This document shows, in pieces, positions 1 through 11,744 of a DNA stretch of 44,910 nt. A program made the position numbers and the translations under genes. The notes below the pieces were generated by a model that worked only from the letters and a program-made list of their open reading frames with translations, had not been told where the DNA came from and ran no database searches. Each line of letters opens with the position of its first letter. Within the stretch, counting starts at the first letter, position 1. The stretch comes from Chromera velia (lineage: Eukaryota; Sar; Chromeraceae), in the NCBI GenBank assembly GCA_018398765.1, contig JAHBMJ010003886.1, positions 1-44,910 on the forward strand, in the 5' to 3' direction.

Positions 1-1274
1 CCTTGCTGCTGTGGGGCACCACCGAACAGACTTCCTCCAGTTTGGGCCGCCCCCCCGAACAAGCTACCCCCCGTCTGAGCAGTCGTTTGACCAAACAAAC
101 CACCCCCGGTCTGCTGTTGGGTCCCCCCAAACAACCCCCCCCCTGTGGCGGGCTGCTGATTTCCAAACAGGTTCCCCATCACCGGGGCGGTTTGAGGGGC
201 AGTTTGGCCGAAGAGGCCACCCGTCTGCGGCTGCTGTTGACCGAAGAGGCCACCAGGTCGCTGTTGATTCTGCTGCTGTCCTCCAAACAGACCACCCTGC
301 TGTGGTTGCTGCTGTTGTTGACCACCGAACAGCCCCCCCCCAGTCTGCCCGAACATCCCCCCTGTCTGCCCAATGGGCTGCTGCTGTTGCTGTCCGCCAA
401 ACAAACCACCTGTCTGTGCGGGCTGCTGACCGAACATCCCCCCACCCGCAGGTCTCTGCTGTTGCTGGCCGAACAGACCTCCAGTCTGCGGCTGTTGCTG
501 CTGCCCACCGAAAATCCCACCACCCGTCTGGGGAGCCTGCCCGCCAAACAGGCCACCGCCTGTCTGACCGCCGAACACCCCACCTGTCTGCGGAGCAGCC
601 TGCTGCTGCCCCCCAAACATACCCCCTCCCTGCTGAGGTCTTCGGACATTCATTTGGTAGTCCTCCCATCTCAACTCTTCAAATGACTTGTCTTTGTAGG
701 CGTTCATCGCACCAATGTGCTGATGCCTGCCTGTTCTGTCGGGATCTGTGACCTGTTGAAAAGGAGTGGGTGTTCCCCTTTGTCCCTGACCCATCCCACC
801 TACACCCCCAAACGTCCCCCCAAATGCTCCCTGTGTCTGCCCAAACATACCCGCCGTCTGCCCCTGTGGCTGCTGCCCAAACATTCCACCTGTCTGAGCC
901 GCGGGCTGGCCGAAAATCCCCCCCGTGGCCGGAGCCTGACCGAACGCTCCCCCCGTCTGTCCGAAGGCGCCCCCTGTCTGGACAAACAGCCCAGCACCCG
1001 GTCGCTGCTGCTGCTGTTGTCCTCCAAAAAGTCCGCCCTGCTGCTGCTGCGTTCCCCCGAACATACCGCCCTGCTGCTGAGGCTGCTGTCCGAACACCGA
1101 ACCGGCCTGTTGAGCGGGCTGTCCGAACAATCCTCCTCCTCCCGCAGGCTGACCGAAGACAGACCCTTGCTGCGGCTGTCCAAACGCTCCTCCTGCTGCA
1201 GGCTGCTGACCAAAAAGGCCCCCTTGTTGGGCTGGCTGCCCGAAAATCCCTCCCGTAGGCTGCTGACCGAACAT
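1..1274 (-). CDS. NUP98: NUP98/Nup116-type GLFG nucleoporin, N-terminal part (runs off left edge)
   Basis: Seen: one open frame on the minus strand from ATG at 1274 to the window edge, about 424 codons, starting MFGQQP and built of GLFG, GMFG, GIFG, SLFG and AFG units separated by Gln/Gly/Thr/Pro spacers. A non-FG island at codons ~170–209 matches the GLEBS motif of NUP98. An in-frame TGA lies 12 bases upstream of the ATG, which supports this start, although an upstream exon cannot be excluded. Known: GLFG nucleoporins form the central permeability barrier of the nuclear pore, and the GLEBS segment binds the mRNA export factor Rae1/Gle2. The autoproteolytic C-terminal domain expected of NUP98 would lie left of the window. 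Other frames across the region are shadows. Strong G bias on the coding strand comes from the repeat codons. Confidence 0.93.
   Translation of the reverse strand, partial: MFGQQPTGGIFGQPAQQGGLFGQQPAAGGAFGQPQQGSVFGQPAGGGGLFGQPAQQAGSVFGQQPQQQGGMFGGTQQQQGGLFGGQQQQQRPGAGLFVQTGGAFGQTGGAFGQAPATGGIFGQPAAQTGGMFGQQPQGQTAGMFGQTQGAFGGTFGGVGGMGQGQRGTPTPFQQVTDPDRTGRHQHIGAMNAYKDKSFEELRWEDYQMNVRRPQQGGGMFGGQQQAAPQTGGVFGGQTGGGLFGGQAPQTGGGIFGGQQQQPQTGGLFGQQQQRPAGGGMFGQQPAQTGGLFGGQQQQQPIGQTGGMFGQTGGGLFGGQQQQQPQQGGLFGGQQQNQQRPGGLFGQQQPQTGGLFGQTAPQTAPVMGNLFGNQQPATGGGLFGGTQQQTGGGLFGQTTAQTGGSLFGGAAQTGGSLFGGAPQQQ
648..767 (-). other. GLEBS motif (Rae1/Gle2-binding) inside the nucleoporin
   Basis: Between two GLFG blocks the frame reads TPFQQVTDPDRTGRHQH, then IGAMNAYKDKSFEELRWEDY. 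The second part corresponds to the conserved NUP98 pattern of His-x-Ile-x-Ala-Met, a basic/acidic stretch, then Lys-Ser-x-Glu-Glu-Leu-Arg-x-Glu-Asp-Tyr. In animals and yeast this segment docks on the Rae1 propeller. Its presence separates NUP98/Nup116 from other FG nucleoporins. Confidence 0.9.
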
Positions 1275-2736
1275 GAGGAAAGGTCAACAAGATAGAGATG
1301 TACGTTAAAAGAGGGAAGGCCGTTTCAGCTACCGAAGAAAACCGTAAAATCTTCAGTGCTGCAGGACTGCACGCCTGCAAACCTTGTCCACAAGACTACA
1401 GACTTTTACCGAAACCCTGGAGCTTCACTTCTTTTGTGAGAACAGGTGAGAGTGAACCTATTTGACAGGCATTCAAAGTCGAACAACGCCTGGCTACTGA
1501 CTGATATACGGCAGTCTGTCAGCGCATCTTGTTCCGTCACGAACTCAGAAAAGAGTCTGGCTAGATGGACAGATGAACGTACTTCTAAAACTTTGCCACA
1601 CTTCTGAAACCACTCAGGTTCCACTGAGAATCCACTACCGTCAAAATGCTCTGTCTGGGTTTGCAAATCATGCAGATAAAGTTGCTTCGGATGAATATAT
1701 TCTCGGTAAAGTTATTTTGGTGGATTATACGCGTCGAACCACATATATATTAATACCAATTGATTTAAATTGGATATTCTGAAGCGCGTTTAAATTGGAG
1801 GGGAAGTCTCTCCCGGATCATGTCATTGCAGATTGAAAAACCGAACGTCTTGAGAATATTTTTGGCCTGATTTGTGCGGAGTGCCGCGCCCCGTCGCAAA
1901 TTTTCCGGCGGCGGCCCGCGCGACGCGCGGCGCCGCTGCCATGCATGGCCCCGGAAAGCGAAGCGGGGGGCACTTACCAAACTTTTCCCAGAGCCCACGA
2001 TGCATGGAGCTTAATTTAGTTTAAAAAAAGGCCCCGGAAAGCTCCGCTCCTCATTGGCTCAGAAAAGCGTCAAAAACCATCTACCCTCGTTGATCCGCTA
2101 TCACTTTCTGCCAGTGCGTCGAAAGTAGGCAGGCGGTTTTAGTATGGTTTTAGTCAGTGCTGCCAAAGAATACGTGTCGCACTCTGCCAGCATACATGTT
2201 AAAGAAGAGGGATCGTCTGGTCATTGTTCTTTTGAAAGACTTTGAGACGTCGTTGAGCTGCCCTCTTTCGGGACCACAAGAAGAGTGCCGTCTGTGCCAG
2301 CCATTGATGATCGATCTCCATCCCTCTCCTCTCGATTCGCTCTAAGACTTTCAACACTGTCAGCTGCACACCAACTAACACCAACATCGGATGAGACGTC
2401 GAAGCAATGCACAGCTGTCTACGACTATTTGTGTGTCTTCATAGATTCTTAGAAAGTCGTTAAGCGCTTCAGCTGTTCCCGCTCTGTATTTGCAGCATTC
2501 AGTGTCGACTGGCACTGAAGGCGTACATGTAGCTGTCCTTGAATGTCCTACGTCTATGTCGGACTGGTGTTTCTACCTGTTTTCTTTTTTACCTCCATCT
2601 ATTCAGTTTGTTAATGCATGTCTGTCTTCATCATGAATTAACGTCTCTTTATGAAAAAATGCGGATTGCGTCTTCTCCCGGCCTGGATTGGACCGGTCAC
2701 AATCAATTACGCTTACAATTTTTACTGAAGAGACTC
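1275..2736. other. Intergenic, no supported gene
   Basis: Nucleoporin 5' flank followed by unique-looking sequence. Short ORFs here (for example 1406–1666 minus, 2157–2345 plus) show no family features. At 1880–2045 there is a GC-rich block holding two copies of GGCCCCGGAAAGC (about 1945 and 2030) and two ATGCATGG palindromic motifs; the first copy is followed by GGGGGGCACTTACCAAAC, a variant of which recurs near 4420–4460. Confidence 0.6.
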
Positions 2737-3780
2737 TCCTCACTCACTCACTCACTCACTCACTTACTCACGCACTCTCTTCCCCAATCCCTTCCTCCAT
2801 CGCTTCATCCTTGCCTTCCTCCACTGACTTAGTGACTCACTCACTTCTTCTGAATAACTCATCCACTCACCCCCTCACTCTTTTCCACCGACCCTCCCTA
2901 CCTGCCTCCTTCCCTGCCTGCTTTCCTCCCAGCTTTCTTCCCTCCCCTCCTCTGCTCCTTCGCTGACTCGTTCAGTCGCTCACTCACTCACTCAATCACT
3001 TACATACCAACCTGCTCGCTCACTCACATAGACACGAATCGACATCCACTTACATTCACTCACTCAATACCTCTTTCACTGACTCGCTTGCTGACAGACT
3101 TCCTCGCTCTTTCTTTCTTGCTTAATGTCTTTCGTTCTCTCTTTCTTTTTTTTTTATTATTTTATTATTCCTCCCTTTTTTTATTCTTTGTGCTTTCGTC
3201 CTTCCGTCCTTCTTTCCTCTCTTCTTTGTTTCTGCACTTTCTTTCTTCCCTTCTTCCTGTCTTCGATCCCTGTTTTATTTCTTCATTCTTCCACTTTCCG
3301 CCTGTCTCCTCTCTTTCTGCATGTTTTTCCACTATTTCTTTTTTCCGTCCTTTCACCACTATTTGTTTGTTTGCTCGTTTGCTTGGTACTTGTCTACCTG
3401 TTTCTTTCCTACTGAGACTTTCTTTCCTTGATTCCTTCTTTCCTCCCTGCTTTATTCTTTCCGGTTCCTAACCTTCCTCCCTCCTTCCCTCCCTCCATCC
3501 GTCTCTTCCATCTTCGTCCTTTTCCCTCTTTCTAGCCCCCTTTCCTCCTTTCTTCCATCATTTCTTCCTTCCTTCCTTCCTCGGAAGTTCATCCCTCCCT
3601 TCCTCTTGATTACCCTCCCTGCCTCCCTGCCAGGACCTACCTCCGTCGCGCCCCCTCCTTCCTCGCTCCCTTGCTTGCTTTATGCTTCCTTCCCTGTTTC
3701 CTAGCCAGCCTCCCTCATGATGATGGGTCTCAAATTCCATCCCTCTGTCTCTCCTTATTTTGTTCCCACTTTTTTTGCAA
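2737..3780. repeat. ACTC tetranucleotide and long polypyrimidine tract
   Basis: 2737–2775 and 2965–3070 are imperfect (CACT)n arrays. From about 3090 to 3770 the plus strand is almost wholly C and T, with TTCC, TTTC and CCTCC units. ORFs here encode only Ser/Leu/Phe-rich (or Lys/Glu-rich on the other strand) low complexity and are not genes. Confidence 0.9.
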
Positions 3781-5440
3781 AGATGTTACAAAGTGGGGCT
3801 TGAAGCGGCACCTACTGTCACAGCCGGTCACAGCTTATCGCGCCTCGATTAATTAGCCCTGAAGTCGCATAAAGAACCTTTAATAATCTTCAATTGAGGC
3901 TACAGGAAATTTATAAAAAAATTAAGTGAATGATGGGTCAAAAACTCAAAGTTAAATAAACCATCGTTAAAAAAATAAATAAAACTATTTAAAACAATTT
4001 ATGATAAAAGAAGGATTATTTAGAGGATTATTCGTGATAATGTTCGACCACTTTAACATTTTATCTTAATTATTTGTTAAATTTTGTTGAAAGAAAATCG
4101 AGTTTCTTATCAGATGTTTAAATATTTTTAAAGGTGCATAGCATAGCATGACATTGTCAAAAAACTCGTACAGAAGTATTTCTAAATGTACGAGTCTACA
4201 AAAAGCCTGTCTAAAGCTCTATAAGTATCTAATATATAAGCTAAACTGAGCCTCACTAAAGTTTATACCAGGTCCTGTATAAAAAATAAATTGTTGGTGC
4301 CTTTTGTCACATGTCAAGATGTCTGGGCGGCTTGTGCCATTAATTATATATTCGAATTTGGGTGAATCAGAATGTTCATGCTGCGCCTGGAGTAAAACCA
4401 CCACGACTCGGATTGACTCCGGAAAGTGAGACAGGAGGCACTTACTAGCATTTACCAAACAACTAGACTAAACAATTCTTACGACCGCGAGCGTACCTTT
4501 CTGAGGCTTCACCTAGGGTTTCACCCATGTAGCCATAGCATGCGTATGAATAGCATGCGTCAAGCAATTGTCATTTTTTTTTTTTTTTACGGGAAATAAA
4601 TTGTCATTTTTCTTTTTTTTTTCCCGATATTTTATTTATGTCATTTTTTTTGCTTTCCGGGGCCGTTTGCAAGCTTGCTTGCGTCAGATGCACACACTGC
4701 AGGCCCATGCATACATGAATTTGGAATAAAATTCGATTAGCCCGCAAAGCTTCTCAACGATTTGAATCCATGGTCGGAACAATTAATGTCAGATCGAAAC
4801 TCAGAATCAGCCGAAGAATGGATGAGAAAAATGTCACGTTCTGAGGCCTCATTTCCCTTGCTGCCTTTTCTGTATGCACGATCCCTAGGGGGCCTTCGAG
4901 ACGTACCATTTTCGGAGCCTTCAGAATGAAATCGTCTCCATGTCTTTCGCGACTGTTCATCGTATTCCTTCATCAGATTCCAGCTTTGCAAAGTCACATA
5001 CCGCTCTGTTTATTCCCTACATAAGTGTCAGCCATATCAGCTGTTTCTAAGCACGGCCACCTTCGGTATGCGACACTGTACGCTTTGGGGGCTCTGCATG
5101 TGTTGCTACTATGTTGCTACTCTGTAAACATATGCATATCTTTCTATTTGCATGCATGTTTCTCCTGGTGTCTCTCCCTTTTCTCGTCTATTTTTCTCTC
5201 TGTGTGTAGCACATTAACGGAGGTAGTCAATGAAGCTTGTCAAATGATCAGTCGATGTGGATGTACGTACACGTACATGTATATAAGATCATGTGCATGC
5301 ATGCGGCATACATTCAGATCTGCTTAAACAGGGATTTCCAAGAAACCCCATTCAATTATGCAGTCACCCATTTTGTGCAGCCGTGCGTGAATCAGGTAGA
5401 CAGACAGGCAAATCAGCCAGTCAGTCTGTCTCATTAGATG
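3781..5440. other. AT-rich intergenic stretch, no supported gene
   Basis: 3860–4640 is AT-rich with poly-T runs at about 4570–4625. A CCGGAAAGTGAGACAGGAGGCACTTAC segment near 4420 resembles the block near 1950, and the reverse complement of GGCCCCGGAAAGC lies near 4650. The ORF at 4219–4458 (minus) has no recognisable domain. 5260–5310 holds repeated ACGTACATGTA and CATGCATGCATGC motifs. Confidence 0.5.
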
Positions 5441-5454
5441 GCTCGCTCAGTCGC

Positions 5455-5504
5455 TTTCTCACTTACTTGCTCACTCACTCACTCACGCACTTACACTCTC
5501 TCTG

Positions 5505-5538
<34 letters not shown>

Positions 5539-5790
5539 CCCCTCTCTCTCTCTCTCCCTCTCTCTCTGTGCCTGTCTCTCACTCACTCACTCACTCACTC
5601 TCTCTCTCACTGGTTCACTCATTCACTCACTCATTCACTCACTGTCACTCATTCACTGTCACTAACTTACTCACTCACTCACTCACTCACTCATTCATTT
5701 ACTTACTCACTAGTTTAGTCATTCACTCACTTACTCACATACTGCATCTCATTCACTTATGTACTCAGTCACTCCCCCACTAAATCAGTC
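5455..5790. repeat. Compound (CACT)n / (CT)n microsatellite
   Basis: Alternating (ACTC)n, (CT)n and again (ACTC)n/(ATTC)n arrays over about 330 bases. Ser-His-Leu-Thr ORFs across it come from the repeat and are rejected as genes. Confidence 0.92.
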
Positions 5791-6855
5791 AGCAAGCCAG
5801 CCAATCATTCCTGTCTCACATTCCTGTAGTCTGTCAGTCTGTCCCTCTGTCATCTATCTATTGAGTTATTGACTAAAGACCATCTTGAAAGTTTACGAAA
5901 GATGGACCTTCAAAAATGGACAAGAATCATTTTTTTTTCTAGGTGCTCCTCGCGTGCACACCGTATGAGGTCAATTAATTGATCACCGTGAGATGCTGGA
6001 CATGAGATGATTCATGTCATGCTAGCCTATGCGTATGCTGTCTTCAAAGAAACCGTGCAATCCCCTTAGCCGGATTCATGCATCCAATGCAAAGACCATA
6101 AACTTTTCAGCAGATCAAAGAGTGCAGCAAGCAGGAGGCGCTAGGCATGTCACAGCAAAAAAAAAAAGTCTCTAGAAAAATGAGTTATCTTTTTTTTTTT
6201 TTTTTGCCTGTAACACTTGTGCAACACCCGTGCAACAGCTAAACAACAGTTTATAACAGTTGTTATCGACAAAAAAAACAGTACCTGACAAAGGCTTAGA
6301 GTTATTTACTTTTTTTTTTCTCTGGGATACCCCTAGAAGAGGCGCCAGTAGAGGCCATGCAGTTTGTTTCATTATTTTTATAAATTAGTCATAGTTACTA
6401 GTAGTTAGTTAAAATCTAAGTTAAAATGCCAAACCCCAGTTGGAGTGCTAAGCTCCTAGTTGACGCATATATATATCCTTGTTGTTTGGTTCTAGGTTTG
6501 GTTAATTTCAAAATTTAAGTTTGAAGTTGCTAGGATTTGTAAAGGCGACAACCCTATATATAGTGACAGCTTATAGGCAACAACTGCATGCATGGGTTAT
6601 GAAATTATACTATTAGAAATTATACTATCATGTTATCCAATTAGTTTTGTTAGATAGGTTTTCAGCCTTCCCCGCAATTTGTTTCGTGTCCCCTCCCTCT
6701 TCATCTCCGGCCTTTGCCCGATACGGGCTATCCTGACTGAAAGAGTGGGGGGTTTTTTACATAGCCTCTCCTTAACATCCCACTGTGTGCCCACGGGCTT
6801 TTTAGATCTCTACAAAGACGGCCTTTATGGTGATTGGTAGAGGTCCGTCAAGCTG
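5791..6855. other. Intergenic with dispersed repeat copy A
   Basis: AT-rich, no supported gene. 6160–6350 holds one copy of the CAACA-rich repeat family listed separately. TATATATA runs occur near 6465 and 6555. The remainder shows nothing I can assign. Confidence 0.5.
6160..6350 (+). repeat. Dispersed CAACA-rich repeat, copy A
   Basis: Poly-A, then poly-T (about 6190–6206), then a cluster of related words (ACACTTGTGCAACACCCGTG, CAACAGCTAAACAACAG, ACAGTTGTTATCGAC), an A-run, a T-run and GATACCCCTAGAA. The same order of parts recurs at 23,881–24,085, and partly at 24,545–24,680. No coding capacity; a non-autonomous repeat is the simplest reading. Confidence 0.6.
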
Positions 6856-7585
6856 TTGGTAGGACCTTTCACTTCTGAACTCTTCTCTGTCGAGGGGGTG
6901 CCTTCGGGCCCGGGAGAGAAAGCTGCATTAAAAAGAAAGCTCGCGGTAGAAAGGAGAGGTAGGGAGGCACAAGAATGGTTGGACGACTGCTTTGTAGCTA
7001 CCTCCCGTTCTTTGCAAAAAGAGGGCCGGCAGGGCAGGGGAGGGCAGGCAGGATGAGGGGTTTTTTTTTTTAACGGAGTGAGGCCTTCGGTCTTCCAAGT
7101 CGAACATCCGTCTAGACAGCGCTTGGCCCGTCTTGTTATGGGAGGATGGACCGGCTCAAGCGGGCGGCGTGTTCCTATGGTTTGACCTCTCCCTAGGAGG
7201 CTGCTCTGTTCGGAGGCCAACGTCAGGCCGATTGCCCGTGCACTGTTGGGGAGGGGGGGGAGTTCCGAACGGGGAGGTAGAGATGGTCTGCGAGCACTGC
7301 CCCCTCGATTTGTATGGGCGTGGCCATCTGAATAATATTGTTCACAAGTTGACTGAATGTAAAGGGACCGAAAGGGAGAGGGGACGTATGAATAGGCTTT
7401 TGGATGAAGTAAGAGACGCTCGCTCTAAGTCGGACTTGATTGTGTGGGCACAACAAATGGCTAAGCAACAGTTGGGACGGGGTGTGAGCGAAAATGAGAA
7501 GAAAGTGAGGGAGATCTTCACACTTCTCCTCAAAAAGCACCCTGTTGCAGGCGCACGGGCGATCTCCGATTGCCTTCGTAAGTAG
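6856..7585 (+). pseudogene. Decayed retroelement-like ORF with a Cys/His cluster
   Basis: Two open stretches, 6856–7056 and 7133–7585, lie in series but are interrupted by stops around 7056–7075. The second has an ATG at 7283 and begins MVCEHCPLDLYGRGH, with a further His and Cys (HKLTEC) shortly after, giving a C-x2-C…H…C arrangement. It ends 30 bases before a (TTTC)n tract. Non-LTR retrotransposons often end in a Cys/His motif followed by a simple-repeat tail, which is the basis of this tentative call. No reverse-transcriptase motif is visible, so an unrelated lineage-specific gene is equally possible. Confidence 0.3.
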
Positions 7586-7604
7586 CTGTGTGTGTTCTCT
7601 CAGT

Positions 7605-7663
7605 CTGTCCTTCTTTCTCTTTTCTTCCTTCCTTTCTTTCTTTCTTTCTTTCTTTCTTTTTTC

Positions 7664-7696
<33 letters not shown>

Positions 7697-7700
7697 TTTT
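7605..7700. repeat. (TTTC)n microsatellite
   Basis: About 20 TTTC units with interruptions. Long Lys/Arg-rich and Phe/Ser-rich ORFs over it are artefacts. Confidence 0.92.
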
Positions 7701-8728
7701 CCCTCACTTCCTCTCACTCTTTCCCCATCGTTGTTCATTCTTGACGACCATACTTGTTTTTGAGGGGAATATTTTGTTATGTCAGTCCGAGTGTGTGTCA
7801 TCTAATTGATTGATTGATGAACAAACAAGGGTGGAATGGAATCAATCGGGGGGTGAGCGAAAAGTATATGGGGGGGAAACGTGAGACAGATGACCCTAAG
7901 AGGCCCAGGCTGCGGGGCTCGGATGGCAGCCCTCATGTGAGCGTGGGAAGCGGTGGGAGGTGACGGGCTCAAACCTGTACGGGTACGGGGGAATGTGCGG
8001 GGCGCTCGTGCTTATGCAGTTCATAAGCGGATCTGCGAGCGGGGTGTATGCTACGTGCGGCTTCTCCATTCTTCTTCTCCCCTTTTCTCCCCTTTTTAAA
8101 TTTCTTTATCATGCTTACTACTTGCAATTTCACTCCCCTGGAAAACAAGTCGTGCCTCAGGGATGAACCGACCAAACCGACTGAACTGACTGAACTGACC
8201 AAACTGCAGAAACTAAACTGAGAGAGAAACCTTTGCTTGTACGTCTTCGGCAGAAAAGATAGGGAATCAAAGGAGATTGGGAGTTCTGATCTTTTTCTCT
8301 CTCCGTCTCTTTCTATTCTACCTCGGGTGATTTTCTTTAGAGGTCATCTGACAGACCTCTAACTGACACGAACTAACAGAAGGAATCTCACTGGCCCGTG
8401 ACCCTTGGGGGAAAAAAAGATACAGAAACAGAGGAGGTACTTCTATTCGGTTGCGGAGAGATGACAACAGGGTGAGACGGAGAACCGCGCACACGTTTGC
8501 TATTGCTGTTGGTGTTGGAACCGTCCTATTTCTGGGCAGCTAAGCATCCAGAGTTGGTAAGTTCGGCTACCCTCTATGCCGCACCAGGACCGACAACAAG
8601 CCCCTTGTGTTGGAGGTAAATATAGAGAGGTCGGTAGCCTTCCTCACCCGGAGTGATGACTTTCTCAGGAGGGGGAAGTTTCCCCCCAGCCTTCTCAGCA
8701 TTTGCGTCTGCGGCCGCCTCCTTTGGTT
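7701..8728. other. Intergenic, no supported gene
   Basis: Contains an (ATTG)n stretch near 7805–7820, GGGG-rich sequence at 7845–7990, and imperfect AACTGACY repeats at 8165–8215. No ORF with recognisable features. Confidence 0.5.
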
Positions 8729-9270
8729 TCAAATTGGTCCTCCCACCGGACCCTGCAGGAGCGGCCCCCCCTCCAGCATATGCAGCCAATGGATTGTGAT
8801 CGCCAGGAACCCTGACTTTCCTGAATGCGACCACATGTCGAGGGTGATCGACACTCGTCGGATCGTTGCTTTTCTCAATCTGTCTTTGATTGACAGAATA
8901 ATCTCGTTCTTCAGTGTTGGGAGCAGAAGTCTCTGCACCTTCCCTATAGACGGAAGATTGTAGCGGGGGTTCAGTGCCTTGACCAGCTTTCGCAATGCCT
9001 CGTTTTCTATGAGATGGGGCCAGCCAGCACTGGCCAGAAAGTCAGTGGTCAGCATATCGCACTTGATTCTTGTGGTCGCACATTTTTTTTGCGTACCCGG
9101 CTCTAAAAACAAATGCCTCCTTCTTCCCGTTCGACCCTGTCGGATTGTATAACATGTCTTTACGGGGTGTAAAATGTTTGCAGACGCTCAAAAAGGGGGC
9201 CATAAAAGATGTTCCAGCACCAGAAAAGTCAACACAGCTGTTCGGAAAAATGTTCAGCTGATCGGTTTAC
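8729..9270 (-). pseudogene. hAT-superfamily transposase fragment
   Basis: The minus frame ending at 8729 reads DMLTTDFLASAGWPHLIENE, then a stretch ending NPRYNLPSIGKVQRLLLPTL, then RRVSITLDMWSHSGKSGFLA and ITIHWL. This order (the DF-x-ASAG-x-P-x-x-x-IENE segment, the Y-x-LPS helix, then the slow-turning strand ending L-x-MWS…ITIHW) is typical of the first half of the BED-finger/hAT DDE transposase, where D of TLDMW is the first catalytic Asp. Upstream the reading continues in another frame (CKHFTPRKDML…), with an A8 run near 9085 as a likely frameshift site. No ATG starts the open frame, and the C-terminal dimerisation domain is absent. It is therefore a broken copy. Confidence 0.72.
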
Positions 9271-11744
9271 CTCTGCATGAAGTAAAAGGGGGTGAAACGT
9301 CAATTTCAATACAGCTTAAAACGTTTTTTTTTTGAGAGCAAACCATCAGGATTTAGGTTTTTTCATTTGAATCAGCATGCGTGACGGATCGGTACTTGCA
9401 AAAGTTTTTTCGGGACCTTCATATTTGAGGTTGAAAGTCATATTGATCAAATATTTGATCGTATTTTGATAGGTCTTTAAACACTAGGTCCTCCCTGACT
9501 GGATATTTGATTTGAGCTTAAGCCCTACCTCAAATCAAATCAAATCAAATCAAACATTGTCACTAGTTAATTCCTTGACTCATGAAAGTACATGGCTGCT
9601 ACATGCATGTAAGAAGAACTTATAGAACCCAGAAAAAAACTGTTAAAGAAAATCGTGCATGCAGCAACTAGCGCGGTAAACTTTGGAGGATTAATTGAAA
9701 TGATATCTATGGAAGCACGCACGCATGCAGAGCACTACTCACGCAGATCAGCAAATGGAATAACGAGGAAGAGCAAGTAGTAGAGATGTGTTGCGGTGTT
9801 GCGTAGAGGAATGGCATCCTAGATGGCATCATTTTTACGATTTCATCATCACGGTGCATACATCCATGCAAGAAAATGCCAAGAATGCCGAGCGGTGCGA
9901 GAACAGAACGATCGATCGATCAGGAAGGCGGGAAGACTTCCCATGCAGAATCAATGAAAGGTTGGAAAGAAAGGAAAGGAGGAGGAAGGAATGGGTGAAG
10001 ATGTCTGAGAAGTCTCCGGAAAGGTCATCTGCCCACTTCTCCATCTGTCCTAGCATCTGTCCCTCTGGCCAAGAAGCGGAAGGGAAACTGTGTGCATGAG
10101 GAAAAAGAAGATCGGCAAAGGCCAAAGGATGAGTCTGATGACCATTCAGGCCCTCCCTCATGATTGCTTTGGTACATGCAGTCAAAAAGCGCGGCGGGGC
10201 TTCCCGAAAAGAGAGGAAGAGGACTGCTGAAATTTCCTCATCGGCCGACCGACTAAACACCTCCCTACATATACACACAGGTCTGGAGAAATGGAGAGAG
10301 ACAAAAGAGCAGGGTTGCAACACCAAGATCATACTCACGAAGACAGACGAATGGATTGATGGATGAAGAATAGAAACTCATTTAATGCATGCAGCCGCAT
10401 TGCAGCGGACAGATGGAAAAGGCGCCATGACAAGAACGGACCGCTGACAAACTCCCACGCAACCAACTTGCCTTCACGCCCCACTCTTCCTCTTTCCCCT
10501 CCACCCTAGCTTGCAACTTCCTTCTGTCTTCACTGACTTGCCCTCCGTGCATTCCCTTACTTTGCCCTCCCGCTCTCCCCGTCAACACCACCTTTCCACC
10601 GTCTGCTGACTGCGGAACAGCCGATGCACATACATACAAACTACAAAGAGACAGCTACAGGGAGATGGCCGCACAGACAGACAGACAGACAGACAGGCAA
10701 GAAGAGAAAAACAATCCAACTCCACTCCACTTCCTTGCTCTCTCTCTCACCTTCGGGAGAAAATGGAAGGCGGACGGGATGAAGACATGAGAACTTGCCT
10801 CAACCCCGAAAAGAATCTGGCGAAACAGACAGGGAGGGAGAAAATAAACGAACGGGGACGGAAGGAGGAAAAACGAATGAGACGGTGTCACTGTTCCGTC
10901 CTCTCACAGGTCTTTCCTATCTCGACTGCTGGCAACTTGGCTGCACTTTCCTTCGAGCCCCCACGCCCATTGGGTCTGCTTGCTGTTCACCAAGAAAACA
11001 CACCAGAACAGACAGAAGAATGAGAGGAAAGTTTCAACAACCGAAGTTGTCTCAAAGCCCCTCAACCGCCTCTCTCTCGGACTCAGCGGCCGATGCGGGT
11101 GGTGACACATACACACACATACACACACCGGACGTCGTTTATCAGATGGACAGAGAGGCCCTTCATTCATTCAGACACAACCCCAAGGCGGAGAGAAAAA
11201 GTGAATGTGATGACGAGAACAGCGAGTGGAAAGGGGGGGGGGCGCGGGCAGAGAGCGAAAAGAGAAAGACACAAACAAAAAAAGGAAGGAAGGAAGGAAG
11301 ACAGAAAGACAGAAAGAAAGAAAGAAAGAAAGAAAGAAAAGAAAGAAAGAAAGAAAGAAAGAAAAGAAAGAAAGAAAGAAAGAAAGAAAGGAAGGAAGGG
11401 AGGAAGGAAGAAGGGAAGCACACAAAAAGCACAAAATGGGCCGAGAAGTCTGTGTGTGTGTGAGTGTGTGTGTGTGTGTAAAGGCATGAACGATCGATCG
11501 CAGAAGCAAAAGGCCAACGTCCCCCCCCTCTTCTCACCCTTCTCTCCTTTCCTTATAACGTCCACCCCTGTTCCGACCAACACACATACACAAGGGAGCG
11601 AAAGAAGCATTTCAAAAGATGGCCGAAAGAATTCGTGGAAAGGCAGAAAAAATCGTTCAGTCCACCCGTCTCTCCTTCTCCCTCCTCTCTCCATCTCAAC
11701 ATTTCCTCCTGACTTGTCGCATCCCCCCCCCCCTCTCCCTCCAC
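9271..11744. other. Intergenic downstream of CUL4, no supported gene
   Basis: 9425–9560 carries several ATATTTGATC and CAAAT words ending in (TCAAA)n. 10,675–10,698 is (ACAG)n. ORFs at 9835–10338 (minus) and 10795–11463 (plus) have no family features; the second is largely (GAAA)n translation. 11,450–11,480 is (TG)n. I see no gene here. Confidence 0.5.
11279..11425. repeat. (GAAA)n / (GGAA)n microsatellite
   Basis: Nearly uninterrupted GAAA units flanked by GGAA units. All three frames on both strands stay open through it, which explains the cluster of overlapping ORFs. Confidence 0.93.

Noticed and set aside
64-1380. Overlapping ORFs in five other frames across the nucleoporin
   Set aside because: Only the frame starting at 1274 gives GLFG units and the GLEBS motif; the others are shadows of the repeats.
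4219-4458. 79-codon ORF as a gene
   Set aside because: No family pattern, AT-rich repeat surroundings, no splice or promoter support.
7930-7980. tRNA-like B box in GACGGGCTCAAACCTG
   Set aside because: No A box or acceptor stem at the right distance.
9835-10338. 167-codon minus ORF downstream of CUL4
   Set aside because: No recognisable domain and low-complexity composition; cannot be supported as coding.
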